This document shows, piece by piece, positions 1 to 13,217 of a stretch of DNA of 64,000 nt. Location: positions 2,095,741 through 2,159,740 of the forward strand of contig VCAZ01000014.1 of NCBI GenBank assembly GCA_005784505.1. The letters are read 5' to 3'. The notes below the pieces were generated by a model. It was given only the letters and a program-made list of their open reading frames with translations. It was not told where the DNA came from and searched no databases. The translations under genes and the position numbers were made by a program. Each line of letters opens with the position of its first letter. The stretch's first letter is position 1. Source of the DNA: Bagarius yarrelli. Taxonomy: Eukaryota; Chordata; Actinopteri; Siluriformes; Sisoridae.

Positions 1-322
1 CTCAAACCCGAAGACTTGTCAGAGAATAGCTGAAATGAGCTTATCATAGACTGAAGACCTAAATAAACAATTAATTAATCTCTTCTGTTTTTTTTATAGC
101 ATTATAGTTTTGTATTGTATTTAGTATGATCAAGGTTTGCATAAGTAGTAAATGTGTTAGGAAAATAACAAGTAACATTTTAATTATAGTTTGCTAAAAT
201 GAACAAAATGAATCAAAAAAAAAAATTGGTCATTTTGCTGAACTCAAAGGTCCGAGTAGGTAAACTTTCCACCACCACATGTAAGCTTGCTCTTTTGTCT
301 CTTCCTCATTAACAGATGTCCA

Positions 323-472
323 CTATAGCTGGTAGGTCATTTGGTGTTACCGCTTCTAAATTATAGAATGCACTTCCACTTCCTTGGCCTTATGTGTTTT
401 ATTGTCTATGTTGGTATGTACTATGTAAAGCGACCTTAAGCAATGGAAAAGCGCTATATAAATAAAACTTTT
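323..472 (+). mobile_element. LINE 3' fragment (L2/CR1 group)
   Basis: It has the eroded end of the coding region (tatagaatgcacttccacttcc, reading N-A-L-P-L) and the terminal block gtaaagcgacctt..aaaagcgctatataaataaaac typical of fish L2/CR1-group LINE ends. Confidence 0.55.
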
Positions 473-1477
473 GCTTATGCTAAGTTTTCACTTTTTATGA
501 AAAATCATCTATTTAAATGTATTTTATACAAAATAATTTTCAATATGGAAGTATAGTGGTCAAGCTTCTACATGGCTACCAGCTTTGTATCCCTTTCTAC
601 TTTCTACTTACTATGTTAGTGTTAATACAGAATTCTGGTGAGTGGCTGCTGAGAGCCACTCGATGTGAGCGCTGTACAGAGATACGGAGCATCTCTGTGG
701 CCATGGAGACATAATGAGTGATAGTTATGGGTTAGGACATCTCAAAGGAGAAACTGGTATCCCATTGAGATCATGATAGAGAATTCCGTGTGTTTTTTTT
801 GTTCCACAGTTTAAGACATGCTGGAGAAAGTAAGGTACACAGAGAGACAGAGAGAACGAGATATATAGAAAACCTAGCATTAAACCGTCAAGCAAACTCA
901 CACCTTCCCTATCTTCTCCCCTTCAGTGCAGGAACACACACACACTTTTTACACCTCACAGGAGATAACACAGCAGTTGTGCTGAACATCCTCAACACAT
1001 CCAGAATGACACACATCCACTTCAACACACATCCACTGGCATTTCTCCATGCTTTAGTACACAACACACAGCTGATCAGTTCCCTCACTTCCCAAACTTG
1101 GAGCCGTCTGCTCTTCCAACCTTTCCTACTTAATCTCTGTTAACATCAGTCTCTATTTTAATGCAAAGACCCTTGCCGTCGATAGGTCAAGACAGCAGAG
1201 CTCTAGCATTTCTATCAGGCTCCTTCATATATACCACATTTAGTACCTGACTTTCCAGCCTGTACTGTCAAATCGTATCTATCCATCACTTTATTCATCG
1301 AATAATCTATTTTTCCGTAGCGCACATCCTACAGAGCCTATCGCATCAGATTCAGGGCACAAGATAAGCGACACCCCAGACAGGGTGACACATCATGAGC
1401 AGTTTCAGCCACTACCACTCCAAAACGTCAGCAAACATCACTTCAGGAACTAGAAATTTAAATCAGCTATTTTGTTG
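473..1477. other. unique sequence, no gene seen
   Basis: A 117-codon open frame at 790-1143 has CA-rich, low-complexity codons and no recognisable domain. Nothing else is seen. The same holds for 1749-2502 and 3776-4804. Confidence 0.5.
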
Positions 1478-1545
1478 CTTGGGGCCCCTGAGTAAGGCCC
1501 TATAGGATAGGAGAATCTGCCAAATTCCAGAAATATAAATAGTAT
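1478..1545 (+). mobile_element. V-SINE-like fragment
   Basis: Retains cttggggcccctgagtaagg and the tctgccaaattccag tail; the head is missing. Confidence 0.55.
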
Positions 1546-1591
1546 TTCTTTCTATCTACACACACAATTACATACTAGGGATCGCATTTAT

Positions 1592-1748
1592 TAACATTTA
1601 CATTTACAGCTTTTGGCGGATGCTGGACAACTGGGGGTTAAGAACTTTGTGCAGGGGCCCAGATGTGCTGGCTTGTTGGTGCTGGAAATCCCACCCCGGT
1701 CTTCCAGGTATTTGTCCAACACCTTATCCACTGAGACACCACTTTTCC
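1592..1748 (-). mobile_element. V-SINE-like element
   Basis: Reverse copy from acatttacagcttttggcgg (tail) to ccaacaccttatccactgag (A-box region). Confidence 0.75.
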
Positions 1749-2502
1749 TAAATGTTGCATAAGTACAAAACAGGGATGAAACTTGATGGGAGAATGTGCG
1801 CAGCATTAAATTAACTTTGAGCCATGCGTACACACACTGCCGGTACAGATTGTAGATTGTTTACTCTATATTATGTTACCTCCACGTCATCCAGAGGTTA
1901 AATCCAGCAGTTTGTTAATTTGAAATATCTAATCAACACTGTCTCATCATCACTTTCGGAAATAAAGGAGAAAGAGATAACTTAGATGGTACTCCAGATT
2001 GGAAGACAGTATAGTGAAAACCCCAAACATTTATTATGTGTGTAAGTAAGAAGTGTGGAAACATACATAATACTGAAGTACATAATGATAAAGAATAAAT
2101 ACAGCAACACAAATTGAATCCATGTAGTACAAAAATGTAGTATATCTTTGGATCAAACCAGTTCACAGCTCTCCTCTGACCAGACAGACCAGCAGGTTGT
2201 TCCATGCTGCAGCAAAGATTAGATTCTGCTTCTCTTGGTCTTGTCTGGATTGCCGTCTAGAATACAAGGTCATCATAAAGGAAACATTGCTCACAGGTGT
2301 GTGTACATTAGCCTGAATTTTTTTGGCGTATGCTTTTTTTGGCTTTCAGGAGCATGTACACTTTTAGTAAGAATCCTACTGTAAGCAGTGTTTTATGAAT
2401 GATACCTCAGGTCTGCAAATTTATTATTAAACTGCAGCAGCAAACATTCAGGGATGTGTTATTTTATTATCATTATTATTATTAAAAGTTTCTTTGCAGT
2501 AA

Positions 2503-2684
2503 TTACATTTACATCATTTGGCAGATGTCCTCATCCACAGCGACTAACATTTATCTCTTTTATACAATTTAGCAATTAGGGGCTAATGGCCCAGCAGTGG
2601 CAACTTGGTGGTGCTGGAAATTGAACCCTGATCTTGAAGTTATCAGTCCAACACCTTAACCACTGAGCTACTACCTCTTTCGAC
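2503..2684 (-). mobile_element. V-SINE-like element
   Basis: Nearly full reverse copy: tail catttggcagatgtcctcat, middle ggcccagcagtgg, head ccaacaccttaaccactgag. Confidence 0.82.
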
Positions 2685-3276
2685 CAATTATCTTGTGGGT
2701 GAAATGTAATCACTTAAAGGAGCATTTTAGAAACTGGCCAAAATGTCTTATTGGTCTGATCCACACTGGCTTGATTCTGATTGGATAAAAGTGTTTTGCT
2801 ATTAAAATTAAAAGACAATTCAATAAGAAATGTTATCTTTTACTTTAAGGATTTTTGATCAAAGAGTTGAAGTATAAAACCTAGTAACATTTAACATTTT
2901 TAAAGTAATCTTAAACTTGTTTGCTTAGCACCTATTGTAGTTCCGCAGTGTATCGAGTGTACTAAAGGCGTAGCTGCAAAACGTAACATAACATTCAGCA
3001 CTGATACGCGGTAAAATGAATGAAATGCAAACATTTGTTTCCTGAATAATGAATGTAAAGTTTGGAAAGTTTGTTAATATTATAATCAAATGCAGAAGGA
3101 AAGATAAACTTTTATGGTTGCCAGGTCTGCAGTTCATCATACAATATTGAAAAACCAAATATATTAATATACGTAAAAATTAACTATATGATTATATAGT
3201 AGTGGCTTTGTGCTTGGCGCATCCAGGGTTTAGGACTATATTATTATTACTGTCTTTGCATTTCCTTTAATGTCTT

Positions 3277-3412
3277 AGGGGTTTTCTCTGGGTTCTCCGG
3301 TTTTTACTCTACAATCCAAAGACATGTGTTGTAGGCTGATTAGAATTTCCAAATTCTTTGTAATAAATATGTGTTCAGTTATATGACCCTCTATAGGATA
3401 GACTCAATGCTT
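3277..3412 (+). mobile_element. DANA/mermaid-like SINE fragment
   Basis: Contains gggttctccggttttt, caatccaaagacatg and gctgattagaatttcc, the central block of that family; both ends are lost. Confidence 0.45.
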
Positions 3413-3499
3413 CCAAGGAGCCTGTGTAAAATCTATACGTCTAGAATTTTCTCTATATTTATAGAAATTTCTCTTTGTTTTTAAAGGATTCCCTCATTC

Positions 3500-3775
3500 A
3501 GGGTAATTAATGCATCTTAGCAAATAAGGGGTTACAGACCTTTCTCAAGGTTCCAACAGTGGCATCTTTCAGATCCTCGAAATTGAACTTACAACCTTCC
3601 CAATTAGTTTTCAGGATATGTCAGTTGACACTGCTAGGCCCTTAATCAAGACCCTTAACTGTTAACTGTCTTGCTAAAGGGCCCAGGAGTGTCAGCTTGG
3701 TGGACCTGGAAATTGTTTTCATAACCTTCCAGTCAGCAGGTCAATACCTTAACCTACAAACTGCCTAAAACATCC
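3500..3775 (-). mobile_element. two diverged V-SINE-like fragments
   Basis: 3500-3625 and 3650-3775 both keep reverse middle blocks (aaggggtta..., ctaaagggcccaggagtgtc) and cagcaggtcaataccttaac. Confidence 0.5.
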
Positions 3776-4804
3776 CTATTTATACTGTATATACAATAAA
3801 AATGTACTAATAAAACACATTGTTTATAATTCCACTGAGTTTTGAAATGTGATGTTACTCTGTAAATTGTAACTAACTAATATAAATAATACGTTTGCCA
3901 TGTTTGCCAGATGTTTAGCGTGTAGATTTCGAGAGAGTGTGTGTCTGTATGTTTTTTTAGTCCTGATCACAATTGCCGTGGATACATAGCTAATCCAGGG
4001 AAGACTGAATATAAGGAAAGCAGAGATACAAACTTAAAGGGATTCTTGTCCATCCCAGGGTTGTTGGAAAGGAAACAGGAGAACCATAAAGGAACCGACC
4101 AGCTTAACAATCAAATTTAGGATTATTATCACAGATCATTTGTGCTTTGATTAATCACCTTTTTTTAAATAATTCAGCAACTAGAAATGACCTCAGCTTG
4201 GTTAAAATAACACATATGAACCTTTCCACACACTCATTGTTCTTTTGTCCTGATGTGAGAGATTTATTTTTTGTACACTGGGTTAAATTTGGCCTTTTTA
4301 TAGGGGAAATGTATGATTTACATCCTTTTCATGTCCTTGAATTGTAACAATTATTTGCAAAGGTTACAAATACCAAATAAAACACTATAAGCACTTAACC
4401 TTTTTCAAATCAGTTATCTAACCTCTGTGATAATAAATGAAGTGCCTATCTGCAGTTAAAATCCCTAGACAAGGTGACTTCGGGTAACACCGTTCCAATC
4501 AAAACACTGCAGCCAAAAATAGTACAGAGGGCATGTGTCTTTGGAGCTCGGCCCGATGTCCAGCACTCACTTACACATACACACACACAGCTGGCTGCTA
4601 AACAGTCTCTCACACCCACTCTGGGACCAGCCTCCATATTGATATCGATGTGTCAACCGAGTGTGTTTAACCATTTATGGCTACCAAGCTGATAATCAAG
4701 TGTGTGAAGTGTATTTATTGTGCATATAAATACACTTATTTATATTTATATTAAGTATATTTATACAGCTGTTAACACTTACATTATTTTATTTATAAAA
4801 TTAG

Positions 4805-4890
4805 CAGTTGAGCTATACTGAACCTGGGACTTAAACTCATGACCTTCTGATAAGCAGGTCGGCATCTTAACCAGTGAATAGCATCTGCCC
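4805..4890 (-). mobile_element. V-SINE-like head fragment
   Basis: Keeps gaacctgggacttaaactca (B-box side) and catcttaaccagtgaatag (A-box side) in reverse. Confidence 0.4.
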
Positions 4891-5443
4891 TTGGCTGTAA
4901 ATTAGCATATAACGTTTAGCACTACCAGATTGTCAGCGCTATTTTTTTTTTTTTAAGAAAAATTTCTGAAAGTAGAATTTGTAGACACTTAAACCTTTTC
5001 ACGCTAATCTTAACCGCGGGTTAACATCGTTCTAATCTCTGCTTCAAAACCCCAGTTAGAGGAAGATTCCACACTTAATTCAGAAGCAGGGTTAGCACTG
5101 TTCAAGCATGTGTTAAGTCCACATTGTAGTGCCGACCATGTGCAATGTGAATTGTTAGATAAGGTGTTAGAATGTAAGTTGCTTAGCAACAGGCACCCAA
5201 TCAAAAGTCAATCTAGACAGCTCATCCCTTGTATTATGAGGTGGCAACGCTTAGCAATAACGGCTTGGTGGATAGAGTCAGGCAACAGATTGAAACAACC
5301 ACACCAAAAAATTATAACGCTGTGAAAGGATAACAATAACTGTGCAGGTGCAGAACCGTAGACCTGAACTTGAGTTTGCTGATGTGTAAGCAAGAGACGA
5401 GCTGTTAGTTAAAGCTTAGTCCAATTTATCCACATTTAATCCA

Positions 5444-5765
5444 GGTGGTTTGGTGGTTAGCACTGTTGCCTCACATCAGGAGGATCCCAGGTTCGTATCC
5501 GCTGCAAGGGGTCTTTGTGTGCAGTTTGCATGTCCTTCCTGTGTTTGTGTTTATTCCGGGTTCTCCGGTTTCCTCCAACAGTCCAAAACCATGTATGTTC
5601 TGTTGATTAGTGATTCTAAAGAGTAATTGTTTGTCTGCATGTGGCCCGTTGATGGACTGGCAACCTGTCCAGAGTGACCCCGACCTTTTACTCAGTGACA
5701 ACTGGGATAAGCTCCAGCACATCCCCATGACCCTAATTAGGAATAAGTGGATTTAGACAATGGAT
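5444..5765 (+). mobile_element. DANA/mermaid-like SINE
   Basis: The tRNA-like head ggtggttagcactgttgcct with B-box caggttcgtatcc, the middle ggttctccggtttcctccaa and the tail gatggactggcaacctgtcc are all present, diverged. Confidence 0.75.
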
Positions 5766-6103
5766 GTATGTGTTAATTTCAGGTTTAATCCAAATTTTCT
5801 GTAAAGTGATGAATATTTCACATTTCTGGAAGGGATCTCCAGTGTCAACACTGTAACAGTTAGAGACAAAGCTGCAATTTTAAGATATAAAAAAAAATCT
5901 AGTGTAACTAATCGACTGACTGTGCAGTTTATTAACTCTAGGTGACACAAAACAATAAACATAGACTAGACCTGACTAGACTAGACTCACCAGACAGCGG
6001 TACAAGGGGACACAATGAGGGAACAATCAACCAATGACAAGACATAACAACATAAACATAAATTAAGAACACGATTTACAACAATAAGACATAAAGTGTT
6101 CCA

Positions 6104-6262
6104 GTTCCCACCACCACCAAGCCACCACTGTGGGCCCCTGAGCAAGGCCCTCAATCCCCAATTGCTCACTTGTATAAAAAAGGGATAAATGTAAGTTGCT
6201 TTGAATAAATGAGCAATTGGGGATTGAGGGCCTTAGTCCAAGCTCTATGTAAATGTAAATAA
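6104..6262. repeat. inverted pair of V-SINE fragments
   Basis: A plus-strand fragment (6104-6205) is followed by part of the same element inverted. They form a perfect 25-bp inverted repeat, 6144-6168 and 6210-6234, with a 41-nt loop. Confidence 0.85.
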
Positions 6263-6324
6263 AGTGGTGGCCCAGCAGGGCAATGCACCTGGCAGAGTTC
6301 TTATAAATGGGACCCACTCATAAA

Positions 6325-8640
6325 GCTGGTCACACGTTAGATTTAATACTATCTCTCGGAATAAGTATAAGTAATATAGTAACAACTCCTCAGTGCGAAA
6401 TTATTTTCTGATCACCATTTTTATATCGTTTAAAATGCGTCATAATAATAGTGCATCTGTAGCGCCGCGCTACCGCTTTAAACGTACATTTACTTCAACT
6501 TCTGCTCAGAGCTTTATTAATTATCTTCCAGACTTGTCTTCTGTCATTGGATCGCCGTCTGATCCAACAGAACTCGAGCAGGCGACTGAATATATAGATG
6601 CCGCATTCCGCTCTACATTAGATAATGTGGCTCCAGTTAAAAGAAAAATAATTAAAGATAAGAAACTCGCTCCATGGTATAATGAACACACGCGCTCTTT
6701 AAAACAGAGCGCCCGTAAACTAGAACGTAAATGGCGCCGAACTAGATTGCTGGTTTTCCAGGCAGCATGGAAAGAGGGAATTCTAGCTTATAAAAAAGCT
6801 CTTAGTGTAAATAGATCAACGTATCTTTCTAACCTTATTGAAGATAATAAAAATAATCCTAGATTTCTATTCGATACCGTCGCAAAATTAACTAGGAATA
6901 AGACGTCCTCAGAAACCTGCACCATAACTGCGTGCAGCAGTGAGGATTTCATGAACTTCTTTGATAATAAAATTGCAAACATTAGGCAGAAAATTAACGT
7001 TTTAAAACCAGACCTTTCGAATGATTCTGATGATCAACTAACCGCATCAGATCAGAACTTAGAAAATTTTACTCCTTTGGAAGAGAAAAACCTAATCACA
7101 CTCATCTCTTCCACAAAATCGTCAACTTGTGTGTTAGATCCTATACCAACACACTTTCTTAAACAAATTGTACCGGCAGTATCAGAACCCCTGTTGAAAA
7201 TAGTTAAACTCTTCTCTCAGCAGTGGGTATGTTCCTAAATCTTTTAAATTAGCAGTGATTAAACCTTTAATTAAGAAACCTGACCTTGACCAAAATGAAC
7301 TGTCAAACTATAGACCGATATCTAACCTTCCGTTTGTCTCTAAAATTCTAGAGAAGGTAGTTGCGCAAACAACTGTGCTCATACTTACAAAGAAATAACA
7401 TACATGAACTTTATCAATCAGGATTCAGGCCTCACCACAGCACAGAGACGGCACTGGTCAAAGTAGCTAATGACCTCTTACTGGCATCCGACCAAGGTTG
7501 TGTCTCATTGCTTATATTACTTGACCTTAGTGCGGCCTTCGACACTATAGATCACGATATTCTTCTCCGCAGATTAGAAAAATTAGTAGGAATTAAAAGA
7601 AACAGCTCTTGCGTGGCTCAGGTCCTATTTAACCGATCGTTACCAGTTTGTAGATTTAAATGGTGATTATTCTGCGTGCTCCCTTGTAAAGTATGGTGTT
7701 CCACAGGGCTCGGTTTTAGGCCCACTTCTTTTCTCTCTTTACATGCTGCCTCTGGGAAACATAATCCGTAAGCATGATATTAGTTTCCACTGTTACGCTG
7801 ATGACACACAGTTATACGTCTCATCAAGGCCTGATGCGAAAGGCCAGTCTAATAAAATTGAGCAATGTGTGAAGGAAGTAAGAGATTGGATGCTTTGCAA
7901 TTTCCTCTTGCTTAACGCTGACAAGACGGAGGTTCTGGTTCTAGGACCACAGGTAGCTAAAAGTAAGCTTCCTGATCACACCTTAACCCTAGACAGTCTT
8001 TCTGTTTCACCAAGTGCAACAGTAAAAGATCTGGGTGTGATTTTAGACTCCAATCTCTCATTTGAAGCCCATGTCGATAATATTAGCAGGATAGCGTTTT
8101 ATCATCTCAGAAATATCGCTAAAATAAGAAAATATCTTGTCGCTTACTGATGCTGAAAAATTAGTTCATGCGTTTATCACATCCAGGCTGGATTACTGTA
8201 ACGCTTTACTGTCTGGATGTTCAACTAGGTGCATTAATAAACTTCAGCTAGTCCAGAACGCAGCAGCGAGAGTCCTCACTAAAACTAAAAGATACGAGCA
8301 CATCACGCCGGTCCTATCCGCACTGCATTGGCTCCCAGTGAGACACCGCATCGATTTTAAAATACTACTTTTAACCTATAAAGCTCTAAATGGTCTCGCG
8401 CCGCAGTACTTAAGCGGACTTCTAGTGTCTTACGTTCCACCACGCCTACTTCGATCAAAGGATGCAGGATGCCTGTCAGTACCGCGTATTATAAAAACTA
8501 CAGCAGGGGGCAGAGCCTTTTCCTACAGGGCCCCTATGCTATGGAATAACCTCCCTATGTATGTTCGGGAATCAGACACAGTCTCAGTGTTTAAGTCCAG
8601 GTTAAAAACATATTTATTTAATCAAGCCTTTTGTATTTGA
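6325..8640 (+). pseudogene. L2-clade LINE ORF2, 5'-truncated and frameshifted (endonuclease end plus reverse transcriptase)
   Basis: Remnant of the polyprotein that copies a non-LTR retrotransposon by target-primed reverse transcription. It starts inside the endonuclease C-terminus (GHTLDLILSLGIS, about 6328; SDHHF, 6407-6421, in another frame), then a linker (6420-7238). The reverse transcriptase has FRPHHSTETAL, motif A LDLSAAFDTIDHD (7520-7558), motif B GVPQGSVLGPLLF (7695-7733) and catalytic YADD (7794-7805), followed by the C-terminal region through about 8640 (HWLPVRHRIDFKI, APMLWNNLP). Successive segments lie in different frames, with breaks near 6410, 7230, 7600 and 8140, so no intact protein is made. 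Motifs resemble fish L2/Maui elements rather than L1 or RTE. The catalytic residues survive, so decay is fairly recent. Confidence 0.88.
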
Positions 8641-8941
8641 TTCCCCTTAGATAAAGGAGCAGATCCGGGGGACTCATGGGTGTTGAGTATTAAGGTGATC
8701 TGGTATGTTTAGATGCTGTCTTCCCCTCTCTTATTGATCACGGTGTTGATGATGAGAGCGGCTGGTTGCTTAACATATCAGGGAGCCCTCATGTCTGTGT
8801 TTCCCTCTGGTTCTCCTTTTAGTTATGCTGACCTAGTTAGTCTTGCCGGAGTCCATCCTTGCACTCTACATTTTTCACTTAATCAATCCAAACCGTGTGA
8901 TTACATTGTCACTTAACTGTTTTCCTTCTTTTTGACTTCCT

Positions 8942-8980
<39 letters not shown>

Positions 8981-9424
8981 GAGCTACATACGCCACAACG
9001 GAGCTGCCGGTGATCCAGACCCCACCACCGGCCCGTCCTGTGGGTCCCTTCCCTGTGACCTGCCCAGTGGATGAGGCATCACCGGGCGATCTAGGACGAC
9101 CCACTTCGCCATAAAGACGTTTTGGCTGCTCTAAGGACTAATGATTATAGTTGTTTACACACACACGATGTAACCTCATGATCCCTGCTACCTGTTTTCA
9201 CCCAAATGAGGATGGGTTCCCTGCTGAGTCTGGTTCCTCTCAAGGTTTCTTCCTATCTCATCTTAGGGAGTTTTTCCTTGCCACCGTCGCCCCGGCTTGC
9301 TCATCAGGGACAAACTGATTTGTTTAATTCTGTTTTATAATTTCTTCAATTGTAAAGCTGCTTTGTGACAATCATCATTGTGAAAAGCGCTATACAAATA
9401 AAACTGAATTGAATTGAACTGAAC
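8641..9424 (+). mobile_element. 3' UTR and tail of the L2 LINE
   Basis: Continuous with the ORF2 remnant. It contains a (CT)n tract at 8945-8979, the fish L2 block ctcagg-like/gtttttccttgccacc with gcttgctcatcagggac (about 9265-9315), and ends aaagcgctatacaaataaaa followed by repeated GAATT-type tail units to about 9424. Confidence 0.85.
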
Positions 9425-9600
9425 TTATCAACTTTAAAAAAGGTGCTATAGGAAATAATCGTTTACAGATGCTATAAGATAAATAATAACAAATGTAAGC
9501 TAAGTTGTTTTGTGGAAATTATGTGATAGTCTTTAATGAAATCAAATATTTATAATAGTTTTTGAAAAACTTAAAATATCATCTAACAAGACTTTCTCAG

Positions 9601-9723
9601 CAGGAAGTTGTAGCTCCGTAGTAAGTGTGTCGAAAGATTATGGGCTCAATTCCCAGCACCACCACCAGTTAAATAACAAAACAAATGTAATGTAATCGTC
9701 TGCCAAATACCAGAAATGTAAAT
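9601..9723 (+). mobile_element. V-SINE-like fragment
   Basis: Head aagttgtagctccgtagtaa, B-box ggctcaattccc and tail cgtctgccaaataccag; the middle is deleted. Confidence 0.6.
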
Positions 9724-11215
9724 GTTATTAGTTAACCTTTTTGATTGTAGAATGTCCTTGATGAATGGTAAGAGGTGGTGTAAGAGGAATAAACCACCTG
9801 CTGTTATTGATTAATATCCTATCCTAGACTCTTTTAAAATGTTCTTATGGCTTAATTGTTTCCTATTCACACTTTCACACGCCATCCAACAGTCTTTAAG
9901 GGTCTCCCAGGAAGACTCTTGAACAAACACACCCTGCCCCACACACACACACTCACGCTCAGCTGGTCAAGAACCCAATTCACATAAGTAGTACTCAAGT
10001 CACGCAGATCTACGTATTGAAAGAGGCTCTATATGGATTAAATACAGGGAGTAAGAGTACATATAAGAGCCTGAACACATAATAATAATAATAATCGGCT
10101 CAGTGTGACCTCTACAACATTAATGGACAAAGCTAGAATATATAGAGCACAGCAACATGTTGGTATGTATTAATTTCACTTCCTGGTTTGAACATCCGTG
10201 AATTGATTACATGGTGCACATGCATGAAGTTGAATTTTATGGGTTATTTGCGTAACAACAAGGTGTAATTTTATAGTTCCTACTAGAATTTAAATTTTCG
10301 GGACTTCCAGAACATCACTTAAAAATGTATCTCCACCCTTGTCTTAGCCTCCGATGCCACGCCCCCGAACCTTTAAATGAAAGTCTGATGCATTTGGCAC
10401 AGAAAAGCAAAATGCTTGAAAGTCACTCTGATTGGATGGATTTTACCAGCTTTCTGGGTATTTTTGTCAATAAACTTCCAGCACTAGAGGAAATTTAGAT
10501 TTACCCAAAAATTTGTGTCGTTTTCAGTCGATATTATTTCTGTAAACACACCTTTTTAGACACTATTACTGCAACAAATTTACATTATCACACCCATAAA
10601 CATGATGCTAAACAAAACAAACTATGATTGGCTGCTCTTGTCAACATGTCAATCAGACTCTATCTTGGCCAATAAAAGCTAAAGGCCAGACCTTCTGCTG
10701 TCGGTCTGTATTCCTACCCATGTCTCCACCTACATGTCTTATCATTTGTCGCTTCCTGTATGCTACATATCTTGAGTAGTAGTTTTTTGGGGGTTTTTTT
10801 CCTTCTAATTAGTTGTTGTTGTTTTTTTTTATTTAAACCCTGTTATGTCTTTTCTTCCAGACTGTTTGTTATGTTTTCTATTTTTTATCTTGGTTTTAAT
10901 CCTTGTCTCAGTTTTTTAGAGCAGCAGAGTTAGTTTTTAATCCGTCAGATGTTTACTGAAAAAAATGAAACCAGGATTAAATAAATTAAATTCCGAATAC
11001 AGGCATGATTATCCTTTAATACGACATGGGGCTAAACCAAATGTTGTCCAACACTGGCCAAATGTTGCATTGCTGCACTAGCTGATTGTATCCGATAAAT
11101 CACGACATTTGTATGACTCATCAACGCTAATAAATTTTCATGTTGAATAGTTTATCCCTATTTTTTTTATTATTATATAATAATATTATCATTACACTAC
11201 AATATTATCATTACT
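9724..11215. other. unique sequence, no gene seen
   Basis: Only short AATA and CA runs. 11766-12784 is likewise featureless apart from the TTAGGG run. Confidence 0.5.
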
Positions 11216-11368
11216 CTCTTTCCCCTCTCTGTATGTCTGTCTCTCTGTTGTATGTCTGTCTCTCTCTCTCTCTCTGTATCTCTCGCAAAAAAAAGTCAAA
11301 AGAAGTCTATATCCCTTTCTTTGTATCTCTCTGTATCTCTATTTGTATCTCTCTCTCTCTCTCTGTAG

Positions 11369-11414
<46 letters not shown>

Positions 11415-11529
11415 CTCTTTCTCTGTTTCTCTCGCTCTGTGTATCTTTGTCTCTGTATCTTTCTGTCTCTGTATCTCTCTCTCTCTCTCACTCTATTTTT
11501 CTTTCTCTCTATCTCTCTCTCTGTATTTC

Positions 11530-11564
<35 letters not shown>

Positions 11565-11693
11565 GCTCTTTTTTCTCTCTTTCTCATCACTCTCTCTCTC
11601 TCTCTCTCTGTATCTCTTTCTCTGTTTCTCTTGCTCGTGTATCTTTGTCTCTGTATCTCTCTGTCTCTGTATCTCTCTCTCTCTCTCTCTCTA

Positions 11694-11736
<43 letters not shown>

Positions 11737-11765
11737 CTGTATCTCTCTCTCTCTCTCTATTTCCT
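11216..11765. repeat. CT-rich compound microsatellite
   Basis: Interrupted (TC)n with regular tctctgtatctc variants over 550 bp. All long open frames here are repeat translations. Confidence 0.96.
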
Positions 11766-12627
11766 CTTAATCTCCCTGGCTCATTAGTAGCAAGATTTTG
11801 GAGTGTTAGACTCCATGGTAATATCCCACCACAGGGATCCTAACACACTCAACCCCGGAGCCAGGACTCAGCTGTCATTACACCTTTCACACTCTTTCAT
11901 TACTCTGTCTGACCTCCATGTGCTTATCACTCTATAAGGACATGAACATCTACTATACTTATTAACTTCACATTGTTTTTTTGCACTGGTACGTTGCGTA
12001 GACACCGGAGGTCAGAAAAGCAGGAGCAAAATTGTTGGAAAAAATGTCAAGAATTTATCTACTTGTGAAGTTTGTTTTTCACATGGTCACAGATGTGTGA
12101 AGAAGTTATTCCTTTATTTTTTTATGTTTATTAATCTGAATGTAGTCAAAATTCCATCACGCTGTCCTTCTTTATTTAGATTTTTGATATTTTTTTCCTT
12201 TAAGACTTGGTTTATTTTATTGTAAGGAAATTTTATTTATTTGAAACATCTTCAGTTTTCAGGCTTTACGCAGATACGCTTTTGCTATTTGTTCCACTAG
12301 AGGGCACTTGACAAATCCTTAGAATTCACAGAATCCTTGGACTCATGAAAGTCACATGCTGATTCCTTCGGATCAGAGTGTTTCGCTCTGCGCTACGAGT
12401 CAGACGGATCCTCTGAATCATGTGATTCAAATAAATTAGTTTAATTAGTACCTGTGAGTCTCGTATGTTTCTGTCTATGCAGAAAGTTTCCTAAACAACT
12501 CAGTTATTCACTCCTTTTTACATTTACTAGGTAATCAACTACTCAAAATAACTCAATGGTGTTATTTTTAGGTTGTATTTATTTATTTACTTATTAGCAA
12601 TAAGATAACGTAGGACTGATCTGACTA

Positions 12628-12647
12628 AGGTTAGGGTTAGGGTTAGG
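12628..12647. repeat. short TTAGGG run
   Basis: Three telomere-type units (gttagggttagggttagg) in otherwise unique DNA. Confidence 0.85.
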
Positions 12648-12784
12648 CTGAATAATCCTGGAACTATCATCAATCTCTACATGGAACTATCATTCTTTAG
12701 GAATTGGTATATTTTTTATACTAATATTCTGTTTAATTCTGGATTCTGATTTGACAGGAGGTGTTTCTATAAATTTTAAAGTAA

Positions 12785-12870
12785 CGTGCTAGCTTAAAAA
12801 GTTAGTGATCTACTTATTAGAAGGTTATAAGGTTTAATCCCAGCGTTACCAAACAATTACGAGTTCCGAA
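12785..12870 (+). mobile_element. V-SINE-like head fragment
   Basis: Retains an A-box-like gtgctagcttaaaaagttag and B-box ggtttaatccc; the rest is absent. Confidence 0.4.
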
Positions 12871-13217
12871 TTGGTGGTTAGTTTGCTACGTTATCTTAGA
12901 TTTTGTCTGCACGTCCTGGATCCACATTTGGTTAACCTTAATTTGAGATGGTATATTTCTGTGGACACTGTACACACTGAATGCATTGAGAGACATTTCA
13001 GATAAGTCATTTTCTTGACTTTGTCTCCTCTGGCTGACATAAGGCACATGCTATTGCAGGAGGAAAAAACCTCTTAGTTATTTTAAATTTATCGAACATT
13101 AGACTTTCAATTAATTTTGGTAGTTTGACAGTTTTAGGGAATAAAATGACAGACAGGGGGCTGAAACTGCCCCTAGAACATGGTAATATTATACAGATCA
13201 CATGACAGAAAAAAACC

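Noticed and set aside
790..1143. 117-codon open frame as a gene
   Set aside because: CA-biased composition, no domain, and no splice or promoter support.
11140..11843. Long overlapping frames rich in Ser and Leu (and Arg/Glu on the other strand)
   Set aside because: They are readings of the CT/GA microsatellite.
12628..12647. Interstitial telomere or fusion point
   Set aside because: Only three TTAGGG units; too short to be meaningful.
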